Shown here piece after piece: positions 55,013 to 63,814 of a stretch of 64,000 bases of DNA (the stretch's first letter is position 1; the number at the start of each line of letters is the position of its first letter). This DNA is from Cellulosimicrobium funkei (GTDB taxonomy: Bacteria > Actinomycetota > Actinomycetes > Actinomycetales > Cellulomonadaceae): NCBI RefSeq assembly GCF_004519295.1, contig NZ_SOZH01000002.1, forward strand, positions 186,001 to 250,000. Direction: 5' to 3'. A model generated the notes under the pieces. It made no database searches. It was not told the origin of the DNA and saw nothing but the letters and a program-made list of their open reading frames with translations. A program made the position numbers and the translations under genes.

Positions 55013-56740
55013 CTAGCTGCGCAGGTCGAGGTAACGGTCGATGAGGGCCGCGGTGCTCGGGTCCTGCGCCGCGAGGGCGTCCTCGTCGCCCGCGACGGCC
55101 GGCGCGATCTCGAGCGCGAGCTTCTTGCCGAGCTCGACGCCCCACTGGTCGAAGCTGTCGATGCCCCACACGACGCCCTGCACGAACGTGATGTGCTCGT
55201 AGAGCGCGATGAGCTGGCCCAGGACCGACGGCGTGAGCGCGGGAGCGAGGATCGACGTCGTCGGGCGGTTGCCCGGGAACGTGCGGGCGCTCACGAGGTG
55301 CTCCGGGGTGCCCTCGGCGCGGACCTCGTCCGCCGTCTTGCCGAACGCGAGCGCCTTGGTCTGGGCGAAGAAGTTCGCGAGGAACAGGCCGTGCACGTCC
55401 GCACCGGGCTGGACCGCGCCGCCGTCGCCCACCGCGTCGACGAGCGGGTGCGCGGGGTTCGCGACCGCGATGAAGTCGGCCGGGATGAGGCGGGTGCCCT
55501 GGTGGATGAGCTGGTAGAACGCGTGCTGGCCGTTCGTGCCCGGCTCGCCCCAGAAGATCTCGCCGGTCTCCGTCGTCACGGGGGAGCCGTCCCAGCGCAC
55601 GCGCTTGCCGTTGGACTCCATGGTGAGCTGCTGGAGGTAGGCCGGGAAGCGGTGCAGGTACTGCGCGTACGGGAGCACGGCGTGCGTGTGCGCGTCGAGG
55701 AAGTTCACGTACCAGACGTTGAGCAGCCCCATGAGGACCGGGACGTTGCGCTCGAACGGCGTGCGGCGCACGTGCTCGTCGATCGCGTGGAAGCCCGCGA
55801 GCAGCTCGGCGAACCGGTCAGGGCCGATCGCGATCGCGAGCGAGGTGCCGATCGCGGAGTCGACCGAGTAGCGCCCGCCGACCCAGTCCCAGAACCCGAA
55901 CGCGTTCGCCGGGTCGATCCCGAACGCCGCGACCTTGTCGAGCGCGGTCGAGACCGCGACGAAGTGCTGCGCGACGGCGGCCTGCCGGGACTCGTCCGTG
56001 TCCTCGATCGCGCCGACCGCCGCGAGCTCCGTCCACAGCCAGTCGCGCGCGAGGCGCGCGTTGGTCAGCGTCTCGAGCGTGCCGAACGTCTTCGACGCGA
56101 CGATGAACAGCGTGGTGCGCGGGTCGAGGCCCGCCGTCTTCTCCGCGACGTCCGTCGGGTCGATGTTCGAGACGAACCGGACCTCGATGTCCTGGTGCTT
56201 GTACGGCAGCAGCGCCTCGTACGCCATGACCGGTCCGAGGTCGGAGCCGCCGATGCCGATGTTCACGACCGTGCGGACGCGCTCGCCCGTGACGCCCGTC
56301 CACTCGCCCGAGCGGACCTTGTCCGCGAACGCGTAGACCTTCGCGAGCTCGGCGTGCACGTCCGCGTCGACGTCCTGCCCGTCGACGACGAGGTGCTCGT
56401 CGTCGCCCAGCGGGGTCGGCCGGCGCAGGGCGGTGTGCAGGACGGCGCGGTCCTCCGTGACGTTGATGTGCTCGCCCGTGAACATCGCCTCGAGGCGGTC
56501 GTCGAGGTGGACCTCCTCGGCGAGGCGCACGAGCAGTTCGAGCGTCTCGTCGGTGACCAGGTTCTTCGACAGGTCGACCGTGAGGTCGGCCGCCTGGTGC
56601 GTGAGGCGGCGCGCGCGGTCCGGGTCGGCCGCGAACCAGGTGCGCAGGTCCGGCTCCACGGTGTCGCGGTGCACGGTCAGCGCGGTCCAGGACGGCGTGG
56701 AGGTGGGGTCGATCGGGGGCGGCACGGGCTGCGAGGTCAT
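55013..56740 (-). CDS. pgi: Glucose-6-phosphate isomerase
   Basis: 575 residues, full length. It interconverts glucose-6-phosphate and fructose-6-phosphate in glycolysis and gluconeogenesis. The phosphoglucose-isomerase signatures are visible: [40 protein letters not shown] and [14 protein letters not shown], with the active-site Lys in [14 protein letters not shown] 56740 is seven bases after TAGTTT on the minus strand (56753-56748), so its transcript is probably leaderless. It has no obvious operon partner. Confidence 0.97.
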   Translation of the reverse strand: MTSQPVPPPIDPTSTPSWTALTVHRDTVEPDLRTWFAADPDRARRLTHQAADLTVDLSKNLVTDETLELLVRLAEEVHLDDRLEAMFTGEHINVTEDRAVLHTALRRPTPLGDDEHLVVDGQDVDADVHAELAKVYAFADKVRSGEWTGVTGERVRTVVNIGIGGSDLGPVMAYEALLPYKHQDIEVRFVSNIDPTDVAEKTAGLDPRTTLFIVASKTFGTLETLTNARLARDWLWTELAAVGAIEDTDESRQAAVAQHFVAVSTALDKVAAFGIDPANAFGFWDWVGGRYSVDSAIGTSLAIAIGPDRFAELLAGFHAIDEHVRRTPFERNVPVLMGLLNVWYVNFLDAHTHAVLPYAQYLHRFPAYLQQLTMESNGKRVRWDGSPVTTETGEIFWGEPGTNGQHAFYQLIHQGTRLIPADFIAVANPAHPLVDAVGDGGAVQPGADVHGLFLANFFAQTKALAFGKTADEVRAEGTPEHLVSARTFPGNRPTTSILAPALTPSVLGQLIALYEHITFVQGVVWGIDSFDQWGVELGKKLALEIAPAVAGDEDALAAQDPSTAALIDRYLDLRS

Positions 56741-56950
56741 GACCACCAAACTACTGACCGACGTCGGCCCTCGCCCACCCCGACCGTCCCGCGGTCCATG
56801 GTCCGGCGGCCTGACGAACGGCCGCCGCAGGTCCCTGGACCCCGGGCGTGCGTGGGCGGGTCGCGCGACGATGGGGGTCGTGCGCCGTCGGGCGCGCACC
56901 GGGCGGCGGTGCCGTCGCACGGCCCACGAGCGACGATCGGAGGAGGGACC

Positions 56951-57529
56951 ATGGCGGAGGTCGTGCTGTTCCACCACGTGCAGGGACTGACGGAGGGCGT
57001 GCGGACGCTCGCGGAGACCCTGCGCGGCGCGGGGAACGTGGTGCACACGCCGGACCTCTTCGAGGGGCGCACGTTCGCGACCCTCGACGAGGGCATGGCC
57101 CACGTGCAGGAGCTCGGTTTCGGGACCGTGCTGGAGCGCGCCCGGGGGGCCGTGGACGGCTACGACCTCGGCGTCGTGTACGCCGGGGTCTCCCTCGGCG
57201 TCCTCCCGGCCCAGATGCTCGCCCAGACGCAGCCGGGCGCCAAGGGCGCGGTGCTCCTCGAGGCGTGCGTGCCCGTCTCCGAGTTCGGCGACGCCTGGCC
57301 CGACGCCGTGCCCGTCCAGGTGCACGGCATGGACGCGGACCCGTCGTTCGCGGGCGAGGGCGACCTCGACGCGGCGCGCGAGCTCGTGGAGTCCACGCCC
57401 GACGCCGAGCTGTTCGTCTACCCCGGCGACCGCCACCTCTTCACGGACCCGAGCCTGCCGTCGTACGAGCCGGAGGCCGCCGCGCTCGTCACCGAGCGGG
57501 TGATCCGCTTCCTCGACGGCATCCGCTGA
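56951..57529 (+). CDS. Dienelactone hydrolase family protein
   Basis: 192 residues with an alpha/beta-hydrolase fold. The start [19 protein letters not shown], the helix [18 protein letters not shown], where the nucleophile position is the Ser of AGVSLG, and the C-terminal [20 protein letters not shown] with the catalytic His are typical of the short DLH group. Many relatives hydrolyse esters of unknown nature. GGAGGA lies six bases before ATG 56951. It is divergent from pgi. Confidence 0.87.
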   Translation: MAEVVLFHHVQGLTEGVRTLAETLRGAGNVVHTPDLFEGRTFATLDEGMAHVQELGFGTVLERARGAVDGYDLGVVYAGVSLGVLPAQMLAQTQPGAKGAVLLEACVPVSEFGDAWPDAVPVQVHGMDADPSFAGEGDLDAARELVESTPDAELFVYPGDRHLFTDPSLPSYEPEAAALVTERVIRFLDGIR

Positions 57530-57556
57530 GCGGTCGGGCCGCGGCGGCCCCCGGGG

Positions 57557-58720
57557 TCAGGGCGCGCTGCCGGGGTCCGGTGCGTCGAGGACGAGCTGCC
57601 ACTCCGCCTCGACGCCCGTGGGCGCGAAGCCCAGCGCGACGTTGATCGCGAGCATGTGCCGGTTCTCCTCGGCGTTCCACGTGTGCACACGGCGCGACGA
57701 CGGCCGGGCGCGCGCCAGCTCGTCGAGCACAGCGACCTTGACGAGCAGGCCCAGGCTGCGCCCGCGGTGCTCGCGCAGCACGAGCGTGTCCTCCTGGAAC
57801 ACGACCTCGGGCCGGTCGCGGGGGTACGCGACCATCGAGAACGCGGCGAGCGTGCCCGTCGCCGTGTCCTCCGCCGCGGCGACGACGTAGCCGCGGCCCC
57901 GGTCGTGGATCTCCCGGGAGAAGGTCCGGACGCGCTCCGCGTCCCACGGGTCCTCCGCGAGGTCGAGTCCCCCGCTCGGGGCGTCGGTGCTCATGCGCGT
58001 CTCGAGCACCGCGAGCTGCGCGAGCCACTCCTCGGGGACGTCGTCCGTCCACACGTGCACGCGGTACCCGGCCGCCCGCGCCGTCGCCGCGTCTCGCAGC
58101 GGGTCGAGCACGCCCGACGGCACCGGGAGCTCGAGCACGGAGTGCCGCATCACCTGCGCGAGCGTGAAGCCGCGGTGCAGCGCGAAGGTCGTCGCGTCGT
58201 CGTGCGCCGGGACGCGCCCGCTGCCCGTGGGCGCCTCGATCGCACCCGGGCCGGGCGGCGGCTCCGGCGCGAAGGACGAGTCGGACTGGACCACGCGCCG
58301 CCCCTCGGCGCGCACGACGTCGAGCGCCGCCTCCCACAGCGCCGTGCCGACGCCGCGGCGCCGGTGCGCCGGGTCCACGCCGACGTAGACGAGCGCCGTG
58401 TGCGTGTTGCCCTGCTGCGGGAGCGCCACCATCGACCGGCCGACGACGTCCTCGGGATGCGGCGTCGTGCCGTGCGGGGCGTCGTCGAGCACCGCGACCC
58501 ACCGCAGCACGCGGCGGTAGCCGGCGCTGGCGACGGTGGACGCGACCGTGGCGGGGTCGAGCGCGAGGTCGGTGTGGCCGTGGATCGCGCGGTCGATCGC
58601 GTCGCCGACGCGGACCGTGCCGTGGACGGCCCACGCGTCGGGCGCGTCGAGGCGCCCGGGGACGGGCTCGATGCGCACGCGCCCGTCGCGGGTCGTGGCG
58701 GTGGTCGGTCCTGCGCTCAC
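57557..58720 (-). CDS. Two-domain GNAT acetyltransferase, downstream copy
   Basis: 387 residues with two GNAT-like halves. The N-terminal half has a good acetyl-CoA loop (VDPAHRRRGVGTALWEAALD) and the second half has LREHRGRSLGLLVKVAVLDE followed by TWNAEENRHMLAINVALGFAPTG. It is about 40-50 percent similar by eye to the gene that overlaps it upstream (58717-59901), so the pair arose by tandem duplication. The GTG start overlaps the upstream stop by four bases. Mycothiol-synthase-like and ribosomal-protein-like twin GNATs have this layout; the substrate is unknown. Confidence 0.85.
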   Translation of the reverse strand: MSAGPTTATTRDGRVRIEPVPGRLDAPDAWAVHGTVRVGDAIDRAIHGHTDLALDPATVASTVASAGYRRVLRWVAVLDDAPHGTTPHPEDVVGRSMVALPQQGNTHTALVYVGVDPAHRRRGVGTALWEAALDVVRAEGRRVVQSDSSFAPEPPPGPGAIEAPTGSGRVPAHDDATTFALHRGFTLAQVMRHSVLELPVPSGVLDPLRDAATARAAGYRVHVWTDDVPEEWLAQLAVLETRMSTDAPSGGLDLAEDPWDAERVRTFSREIHDRGRGYVVAAAEDTATGTLAAFSMVAYPRDRPEVVFQEDTLVLREHRGRSLGLLVKVAVLDELARARPSSRRVHTWNAEENRHMLAINVALGFAPTGVEAEWQLVLDAPDPGSAP

Positions 58721-59901
58721 TCGGCGTCCTCCGGGGTCGTCCGGCGCTGCCACGCGGCCCACACGCCCGCGGGGCGGAAGCCGAGCGCGACGTTGATCGC
58801 GAGCATGTGGTCGTTCTCCTGCGCGTTCCACGTGTGGACGCGCCGGGCGCCGGGGCGCTGCGCGGCGAGCGCGTCGAGGTTGGCGACCTTGACGAGCATC
58901 CCGAGGCGGCGCCCGCGGTGCTCGCGCAGCACGAGCGTGTCCTCCTGGATCGCGAAGTCCTCGCGGCCGCGCGGGTGGACGAGCACGGTGAACGCCGCGA
59001 ACGTGCCCGACGGCACGTGCTCCGCGGCGCACACGAGGAACGCGTCGTCGTTCTCCGCCCGCTGCTGCACCCACGTCCGCACGCGCCGCGCGTCCCACGG
59101 GTCCTCGCCGTAGTCGACGCCGCCCGTCGGCGCGTCGGTGCTCATGCGCGTGAAGAGGACTGCCACCTGGTCGGCCCAGGCCTCCGGGACCTCGTCGGTC
59201 CAGGAGTGCAGGCGGTAGTCACCGCCCGCGGCGGCCCGGGCGTCCTCGCGGTGCGCGTCGAGGACCGCGGGCGCGACCGGGAGGTCGAGCACCGAGTGCC
59301 GCTCGACCTGCTCGAGCACGTACCCGTGGGCGCGCAGGAAGCGCGGGCCGGGCGCGTCCGCGGGGACCCTGCCGGCGCCCGTCGTGGCCTCGAGCGCGCC
59401 GGGCCCGGGCGGCGGCTCCTCGCCGTGGTTCGTGTCCGAGAAGAGCACGGTGCGCCCCGCGTCGAGGTTCAGCCGCTCGCCGAGCGCGAGCAGCGCGCCC
59501 CCGATGCCGCGGCCGCGCTCGGCGGGACGCACGACGGCGTAGGACTCGCCCAGGTGCTCGTTGCTCGTGACGGGGCGGGTCACGAAGAGGTGCGCGACGA
59601 CGTCCGCCACCGCGGGCGGGACGCCCTGCTCGTGCCACGCGGCCGCCGCGGCGGAGCGCACGACGACGAACCGGCGCTTCGTGGAGTACTCCTGGTGGGC
59701 CATGCCCGTGAAGATCTCGCGGGGCGGCAGCGCGAGGTCCTCGTAGCCGTGCACCTCGAGCTCGTGCTCGCGGCCGACGTCCGCGACGGCGAGGTAGGCC
59801 CACGCCTCGGGCGCGTCGAGCGACGCGGGGTGCGGGGCCTCGACGAGCGTGTACCCGCGCGGGAGGGAGACGTCCGGGACGGGAGGGGCGACGGCGCTCA
59901 T
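58717..59901 (-). CDS. Two-domain GNAT acetyltransferase, upstream copy
   Basis: 394 residues with the same two-GNAT layout as its downstream neighbour. Acetyl-CoA loops are seen in VVRPAERGRGIGGALLALGE and LREHRGRRLGMLVKVANLDA, and the shared C-terminal string TWNAQENDHMLAINVALGFRPAG is nearly identical in the two proteins. The first 20 residues are unconserved. ATG 59901 follows the hairpin that ends the GlsB-like gene. The physiological acceptor is unknown. Confidence 0.85.
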   Translation of the reverse strand: MSAVAPPVPDVSLPRGYTLVEAPHPASLDAPEAWAYLAVADVGREHELEVHGYEDLALPPREIFTGMAHQEYSTKRRFVVVRSAAAAAWHEQGVPPAVADVVAHLFVTRPVTSNEHLGESYAVVRPAERGRGIGGALLALGERLNLDAGRTVLFSDTNHGEEPPPGPGALEATTGAGRVPADAPGPRFLRAHGYVLEQVERHSVLDLPVAPAVLDAHREDARAAAGGDYRLHSWTDEVPEAWADQVAVLFTRMSTDAPTGGVDYGEDPWDARRVRTWVQQRAENDDAFLVCAAEHVPSGTFAAFTVLVHPRGREDFAIQEDTLVLREHRGRRLGMLVKVANLDALAAQRPGARRVHTWNAQENDHMLAINVALGFRPAGVWAAWQRRTTPEDAE

Positions 59902-59961
59902 GGGTCCAGCGTGTCCGGCGCACGGGCGGCGCGTCCACGGCAATACGCCCGGGGACGCACG

Positions 59962-59993
59962 GACGGCCCGGTCCCTGAGGGGACCGGGCCGTC
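59962..59993 (-). terminator. Terminator after the GlsB-like gene
   Basis: GACGGCCCGGTCCC (59962-59975) pairs exactly with GGGACCGGGCCGTC (59980-59993) around a TGAG loop. It lies 34 bp beyond the stop of the GlsB-like gene (60027) on the minus strand and before the GNAT pair. Confidence 0.75.
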
Positions 59994-60026
59994 CGGGGAA
60001 GCGGGCCGCCGGTGCGGCCGACGCCG

Positions 60027-60293
60027 TCAGGCGCGCTTGCGGTTGGTGAACCAGGACCAGATGAACACCACGATGATGGAGCCGATGAGCGCGAAGCCCC
60101 ACGTGCCGAGGTCGAAGAACTCCTCGTTGACGTCGGTGCCGAACACCGCCGAGGCGATGAACCCGCCGAGCAGGGCGCCCACGATGCCCAGCAGAAGGGT
60201 GACGATCCAGCCGCCCTTCTGCTTGCCCGGCACGATCGCGCGGGCGATGGCACCCATGATGAGGCCGATGAGGATCCAGCCGATGATGCCCAT
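60027..60293 (-). CDS. GlsB/YeaQ/YmgE family membrane protein
   Basis: 88 residues with three membrane helices and the family glycine pattern: MGIIGWILIGLIMGAIARAI, then GGWIVTLLLGIVGALLGGFI and GTWGFALIGSIIVVFIWSWF. These small proteins are often stress-induced in bacteria; the older name transglycosylase-associated protein has no functional basis. ATG 60293 is the conserved start. It is divergent from the S4-domain gene and ends at a strong hairpin. Confidence 0.9.
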   Translation of the reverse strand: MGIIGWILIGLIMGAIARAIVPGKQKGGWIVTLLLGIVGALLGGFIASAVFGTDVNEEFFDLGTWGFALIGSIIVVFIWSWFTNRKRA

Positions 60294-60460
60294 GTCACGC
60301 TCCGTTTCCCGTAGGGACAGATCCGGCCAAAAGGACTCTTGCCCCGAATGACCTGACACCACCGTGGCACGGGCGCCCGGTCCTCGCACGTCGACGGCGG
60401 TCTGCCGGGGCGGGCGGCCCCGCCGGCACCGCGCACTGCGCGGTCTCGTAGGCTCGGAGG

Positions 60461-60841
60461 GTGGTGACGACCGAGGCGACGAGCGCGCGCGTCGACAGCT
60501 GGCTGTGGGCCGTCCGCGTGTTCAAGAGCCGCTCGCAGGCGACCGCCGCCGTGAAGGCGGGGCACGTGCGCGTCAACGGCGAGCGCGCGAAGCCCGCGAC
60601 GAGCGTGAAGGTGAAGGACCGCGTCGTCGTGCGGGGCGGTCCGGTCGAGCGGATCCTCGTCGTCGAGAAGGTGCTCGTGAAGCGGGTGTCCGCGACCCTC
60701 GCCGCGACGGCCGTCGACGACCAGAGCCCGCCCCCGCCGCCGCGCGAGCTCACCGTGCGCGTCGCCGTCCGCGACCGTGGTGCCGGGCGCCCCACGAAGC
60801 GCGAGCGCCGCGACCTCGACCGGCTGCGGGGCCGGGGCTGA
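60461..60841 (+). CDS. S4-domain RNA-binding protein (Hsp15-like)
   Basis: 126 residues. The S4 domain occupies residues 10-70 (SARVDSWLWAVRVFKSRSQA, then GHVRVNGERAKPATSVKVKD) and is followed by a basic tail, as in HslR/Hsp15, which binds stalled 50S subunits with nascent peptide. GTG 60461 lies six bases after TAGGCT (60449-60454), a leaderless start; GTG 60464 would give one residue fewer. Its 3' end faces the terminator of the LPMO operon. Confidence 0.85.
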   Translation: MVTTEATSARVDSWLWAVRVFKSRSQATAAVKAGHVRVNGERAKPATSVKVKDRVVVRGGPVERILVVEKVLVKRVSATLAATAVDDQSPPPPPRELTVRVAVRDRGAGRPTKRERRDLDRLRGRG

Positions 60842-60907
60842 CCTCCCGCAGCCGCCGACCCGCGCGACCGCGCCCCGTGCGGCCCCGCACGCCCGACGCG
60901 CAGGACG

Positions 60908-60948
60908 GCCGACGGTCGCGTGCGAGCACGCGTCCGCCGGCCGTCGGC
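60908..60948. terminator. Nested hairpin between the S4 gene and the first LPMO gene
   Basis: GCCGACGG (60908-60915) pairs with CCGTCGGC (60941-60948), and the interior holds CGCGTGC-GA-GCACGCG (60917-60932). It lies between two converging stops (60841 and 60982) and is a likely terminator for both. Confidence 0.6.
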
Positions 60949-60981
60949 AGTGCTGTCGGGATCGCTCCCGGGATCAGCAGG

Positions 60982-61719
60982 TCAGCAGGCTCCGAGGTCC
61001 TTCCAGACGCCCCACTGGCCGCTCTGCGACGGGTTCTCGCCCGTCGTCCACCACTTGGCCTGGTAGTTGCGGCCGGAGTAGGAGACGTTCGCCCCGCCGA
61101 CGTAGGCGGCGCTCGCCGACCAGGCGGGAGCCGTGCACGTGCCGGGGTTGCCCGGGTTCCCGGGGTTGCCGGGGTTCCCGGGGTTGCCCGGGTCGGTCCC
61201 GCCGCTGCCGATCTTCAGGTCGACGCAGTTGTAGAACGCGTTGACCGTGTTCGACACGTTCCAGCGCGCGAGGATCGTGTGGTTGCCCTCGGGCAGGCCC
61301 GTCAGGGTGTGGGAGATGTTGCTGGGCGGCTGCGCGCCGTTCTGGTTGAACGTCTTGAACAGCACGCCGTCGACGAAGTACTCCCACGTGCTCGTGTTGT
61401 GCGCCGCGGTGAGCTTCCACTGGAACGTGACCGACGTGCCGGTCTGCGTGCGCGGCCAGGGCTTGCTCGAGTCGTCGAGGATGCTGAAGCCGCTGCCGCC
61501 CGAACACTGCATCGAGCCCTTGGGCGCCTCGACGGACTGGGGCTCGTACTTGATCGAGCCGCAGTCGAAGGACGTCGTGCCCTTCGCGCAGTGGTCCTGC
61601 CGGCTCGGCGGCGACGTGATCCAGCCGTGGGCGCTCGCGCTCGGTGCGACGGCCACGGGCGCGATGATCGCGACCGCGCCGACGACGGCTGCCAGGAGTA
61701 CCGCTCTCAGTCTTCGCAT
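60982..61719 (-). CDS. Secreted AA10 lytic polysaccharide monooxygenase with CBM5/12, copy 1
   Basis: 245 residues. A Sec signal peptide ends ASA, leaving HGWITSPPSRQ as the mature N-terminus; that His and the one in LTAAHNTSTWEYF make the copper histidine brace. The AA10 core reaches about residue 180. A Pro/Gly/Asn repeat linker (DPGNPGNPGNPGNPG) joins it to a C-terminal CBM5/12 chitin- or cellulose-binding domain with YQAKWWTTGENPSQSGQW. It cleaves crystalline chitin or cellulose oxidatively outside the cell. The -35 (TTGTCC) and -10 (TAGCGT) lie at 61831-61826 and 61807-61802. Both LPMO genes share an upstream sequence motif. Confidence 0.95.
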   Translation of the reverse strand: MRRLRAVLLAAVVGAVAIIAPVAVAPSASAHGWITSPPSRQDHCAKGTTSFDCGSIKYEPQSVEAPKGSMQCSGGSGFSILDDSSKPWPRTQTGTSVTFQWKLTAAHNTSTWEYFVDGVLFKTFNQNGAQPPSNISHTLTGLPEGNHTILARWNVSNTVNAFYNCVDLKIGSGGTDPGNPGNPGNPGNPGNPGTCTAPAWSASAAYVGGANVSYSGRNYQAKWWTTGENPSQSGQWGVWKDLGAC

Positions 61720-61801
61720 GAGATGTCTCGCTCTCCATCCGGTGGTGCATGGGTCCTGCGGCGCGCTTCCTCGCGGGCCGCCTCTCGGATCGGGCACCTC
61801 G

Positions 61802-61849
61802 ACGCTACGAAACGGGCGGAGAGCCGGACAATTGGGCAAAGCCCGTACG
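61802..61849 (-). promoter_or_regulatory. Promoter and likely operator of LPMO copy 1
   Basis: Minus-strand -35 TTGTCC (61831-61826) and -10 TAGCGT (61807-61802) with an 18-bp spacer. Just upstream is GGGCAAAGCCCGTACG (61834-61849, plus-strand reading), followed by a second CGTACG at 61858-61863. The GGG-N-CCCGTACG form recurs before copy 2, so it is probably the binding site of a shared regulator. The identity of the regulator is unknown. Confidence 0.6.
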
Positions 61850-61901
61850 TGCTTCCGCGTACGCGCGCCGGGCGCGCCCTCGTCGCCGGGTCGGCGACGC
61901 A

Positions 61902-61946
61902 CGACGGCGGGTGGTCTCGCCCGTGGGACGAGACCACCCGCCGTCG
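61902..61946 (-). terminator. Terminator after LPMO copy 2
   Basis: CGACGGCGGGTGGTCTCG (61902-61919) pairs exactly with its complement at 61929-61946 around a 9-nt loop. It is 15 bp downstream of the stop of LPMO copy 2 (61961) on the minus strand and upstream of the copy 1 promoter, so the two LPMO genes are separate transcription units. Confidence 0.8.
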
Positions 61947-61960
61947 CGGGGTTCAGCAGG

Positions 61961-62713
61961 TCAGCAGGCGCCGATCAGCTTCCACGGCCCCCATGCCTCG
62001 GAGCCCGGGACGTTGTTCTGCGTCCACCACTTCGCCTCGTACACGTTGCCCGCGTAGGAGACCTTCGCGCCGCCCGTGTAGGTCGACGTCGCGGCCCACG
62101 CCGGGTCCGCGCAGGTGCCCGGCGTGCCGCCGCCGGGGGTGCCGCCCTCACCGGGCGTGCCACCGCCGGGGGTGCCCCCGCCGGGGTTGGTGCCGTCGGC
62201 CGTGACGGTCAGGTCGACGCAGTTGTAGAACGCGTTGACCGTGTTCGACACGTTCCAGCGCGCGAGGATCGTGTGGTTGCCGAGCGGCAGGCCCTTGAGG
62301 GTGTGCGAGATGTTCTTGGGGGGCTGGACGCCGCCGCCGTCGAACGTCGCGAAGAGCTGGCCGTCGACGAAGTACTCCCACACGCTCGTGGCGTGGTTCG
62401 CCGTGAGGTTCCACTGGAACGTCACGTCGCGGCCCGTGGTCGTGCGGGGCCAGGGCTTGCTCGCGTCGTCGAGGATCGCGTAGCCGCTGCCGCCGGAGCA
62501 CTTCATCGAGCCCTTGGGGGCCTCGACGGACTGGGGCTCGTACTTGATGGAACCGCAGTCGAAGGACGTGGTGCCCTTCGCGCAGTTGTCCTGCCGGCTG
62601 GGGGGAGAGGTGATCCAGCCGTGCGCCGAGGCGCTGGGGGCGATCGCGATCGGGGCGATGATCGCGGTCGCGCCCACGACGGCGGCGAGGAGCGCCGCGC
62701 GGAGTCGCTTCAT
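61961..62713 (-). CDS. Secreted AA10 lytic polysaccharide monooxygenase with CBM5/12, copy 2
   Basis: 250 residues, very similar to copy 1 through signal peptide and AA10 core (HGWITSPPSRQDNCAKGTTS; second His in LTANHATSVWEYFVDG). The linker differs: it is GGGTPG repeats rather than PGN repeats. The C-terminal CBM5/12 has YEAKWWTQNNVPGSEAWG and ends in KLIGAC. Both genes carry an 8-bp tandem repeat over the stop codon. Probable -35 TTGGAG (62816-62811) and -10 TACGGT (62792-62787) precede it on the minus strand. Tandem duplication with linker change suggests the two act on different or differently arranged substrates. Confidence 0.95.
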   Translation of the reverse strand: MKRLRAALLAAVVGATAIIAPIAIAPSASAHGWITSPPSRQDNCAKGTTSFDCGSIKYEPQSVEAPKGSMKCSGGSGYAILDDASKPWPRTTTGRDVTFQWNLTANHATSVWEYFVDGQLFATFDGGGVQPPKNISHTLKGLPLGNHTILARWNVSNTVNAFYNCVDLTVTADGTNPGGGTPGGGTPGEGGTPGGGTPGTCADPAWAATSTYTGGAKVSYAGNVYEAKWWTQNNVPGSEAWGPWKLIGAC

Positions 62714-63090
62714 CGGGGGACTCGCTTCCTAGGTCGGGGAGGGCCGACGTCGTGCGGAGCCCGCACCGTCGACCGTGACGAGGGGGACCGTAAGCAGGTG
62801 GAGGACGAGGCTCCAACGCCTACGCAGGGCCGCTCCGGAGTACGGGATGTCCCGTACGCGACGACCTGCGGAGGGCGTCTTCGTGCGGCTGGACCGGGGT
62901 CCGCGACCCCCTCGCGACGTGCCTCGGGCATCCGTCCGGCGGGTGAAAAGTGTGGGGACTACGTAGGGCGCCGGGACGCCGGACGAGACGGCGGCCCGAG
63001 CTGGACGAGCGTCTGGGAACGAGGGCGTCGGACGGCCCGGTGCGCCCCTGCGCGGGAACGCGTCCGAGGCGCGTTCGGGTCCGCGGCCCG
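62714..63090. other. Regulatory gap upstream of LPMO copy 2
   Basis: 377 bp between the LPMO start and the 3' end of the acyltransferase gene. It holds the LPMO promoter (62787-62816), an 18-bp dyad GTACGGGATGTCCCGTAC (62840-62857) and otherwise no believable gene. The dyad shares CCCGTACG with the site upstream of copy 1. Confidence 0.6.
62840..62857. promoter_or_regulatory. 18-bp dyad upstream of LPMO copy 2
   Basis: GTACGGGA-TG-TCCCGTAC is a perfect dyad with a two-base centre, 24 bp upstream of the -35 box. With the copy 1 site (GGGCAAAGCCCGTACG) it suggests a regulator that recognises a GGG/CCC-GTAC palindrome. It does not match the classical CebR box. Confidence 0.55.
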
Positions 63091-63669
63091 TCAGGCGGGC
63101 GCGTCCTCCTCGCGCAGCCGCGGCTCGGTGCGCAGCGCGGGCCGGAGGCCGGACTTGTCGGCGTAGAACGCGCGCACGACGTCCATGTCGGCGCGGACGT
63201 CACCGGTGAGGTCGATCGTCGGGCCGAGGCCCGTCGTCATCGTGGTGCGGTCCACGTAGCCGAGCGTGACCGGCAGGTGCGCCTCGCGCGCGATCCGGTA
63301 GAAGCCCGACTTCCAGTACGACCCGGCGCCGCGCGTGCCCTCGGGCGTGACGACGAGCGAGAAGACCTCGCCCGCCTGGAGGCGGCCGACGACGTCCGCC
63401 ACGACCCGGCTCGGGTCGCGCCGGTCGACGGGGATGCCGCCCAGCGCGCGCATGACCGGGCCCGCGGGACCGGCGAACAGCGTGTGCTTGCCCAGCCAGC
63501 GCACGTGGATGCCGGTGCTCCAGGCGATCGCGAGCATGAGCACGAAGTCCCAGTTCGACGTGTGCGGGGCGCCGACGAGGAGCGTGGGCCGGCTCGTGTC
63601 GTACGGCTGCGAGCGCAGCCGCCACCGGCTGGTCGCCCAGAAGGCGCGGGCGAGGGCTCGGCGGATCAC
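63091..63669 (-). CDS. Lysophospholipid acyltransferase family protein (PlsC-like)
   Basis: 192 residues, short for the family. The acyltransferase HX4D motif appears in the altered form GAPHTSNWDFVLML, followed by a substrate-binding block ALGGIPVDRRDPSRVVADVV and TPEGTRGAGSYWKSGFYRIA. Enzymes of this type acylate lysophosphatidic acid or related glycolipids at the membrane; the short, sn-glycerol-3-phosphate-lacking actinobacterial group is of unknown specificity. GTG 63669 is six bases after TACCGT on the minus strand (63681-63676). The gene is divergent from the ROK-type regulator. Confidence 0.82.
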   Translation of the reverse strand: MIRRALARAFWATSRWRLRSQPYDTSRPTLLVGAPHTSNWDFVLMLAIAWSTGIHVRWLGKHTLFAGPAGPVMRALGGIPVDRRDPSRVVADVVGRLQAGEVFSLVVTPEGTRGAGSYWKSGFYRIAREAHLPVTLGYVDRTTMTTGLGPTIDLTGDVRADMDVVRAFYADKSGLRPALRTEPRLREEDAPA

Positions 63670-63744
63670 CACGTCACGGTACAGGGTGGGAGCGCGGGGC
63701 CGCCGTCGACAACCACAGGCAGCGCGGTTAGTCTCCGGCGGGTA

Positions 63745-63755
63745 GGGAACTTCCC
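63745..63755. promoter_or_regulatory. Possible operator GGGAA-C-TTCCC before the ROK regulator gene
   Basis: An 11-bp palindrome at 63745-63755 within GGCGGGTAGGGAACTTCCCGCC, which is split here into its flanks GGCGGGTA and CGCCCTACC. TAGTCT at 63729-63734 could be the -10 box of the plus-strand regulator. Autoregulation is an inference from position only. Confidence 0.35.
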
Positions 63756-63814
63756 GCCCTACCTGCTCGGCCCGGACATGTCTGCTCGACCACCCACTGC
63801 TCGACGGAGACCAG

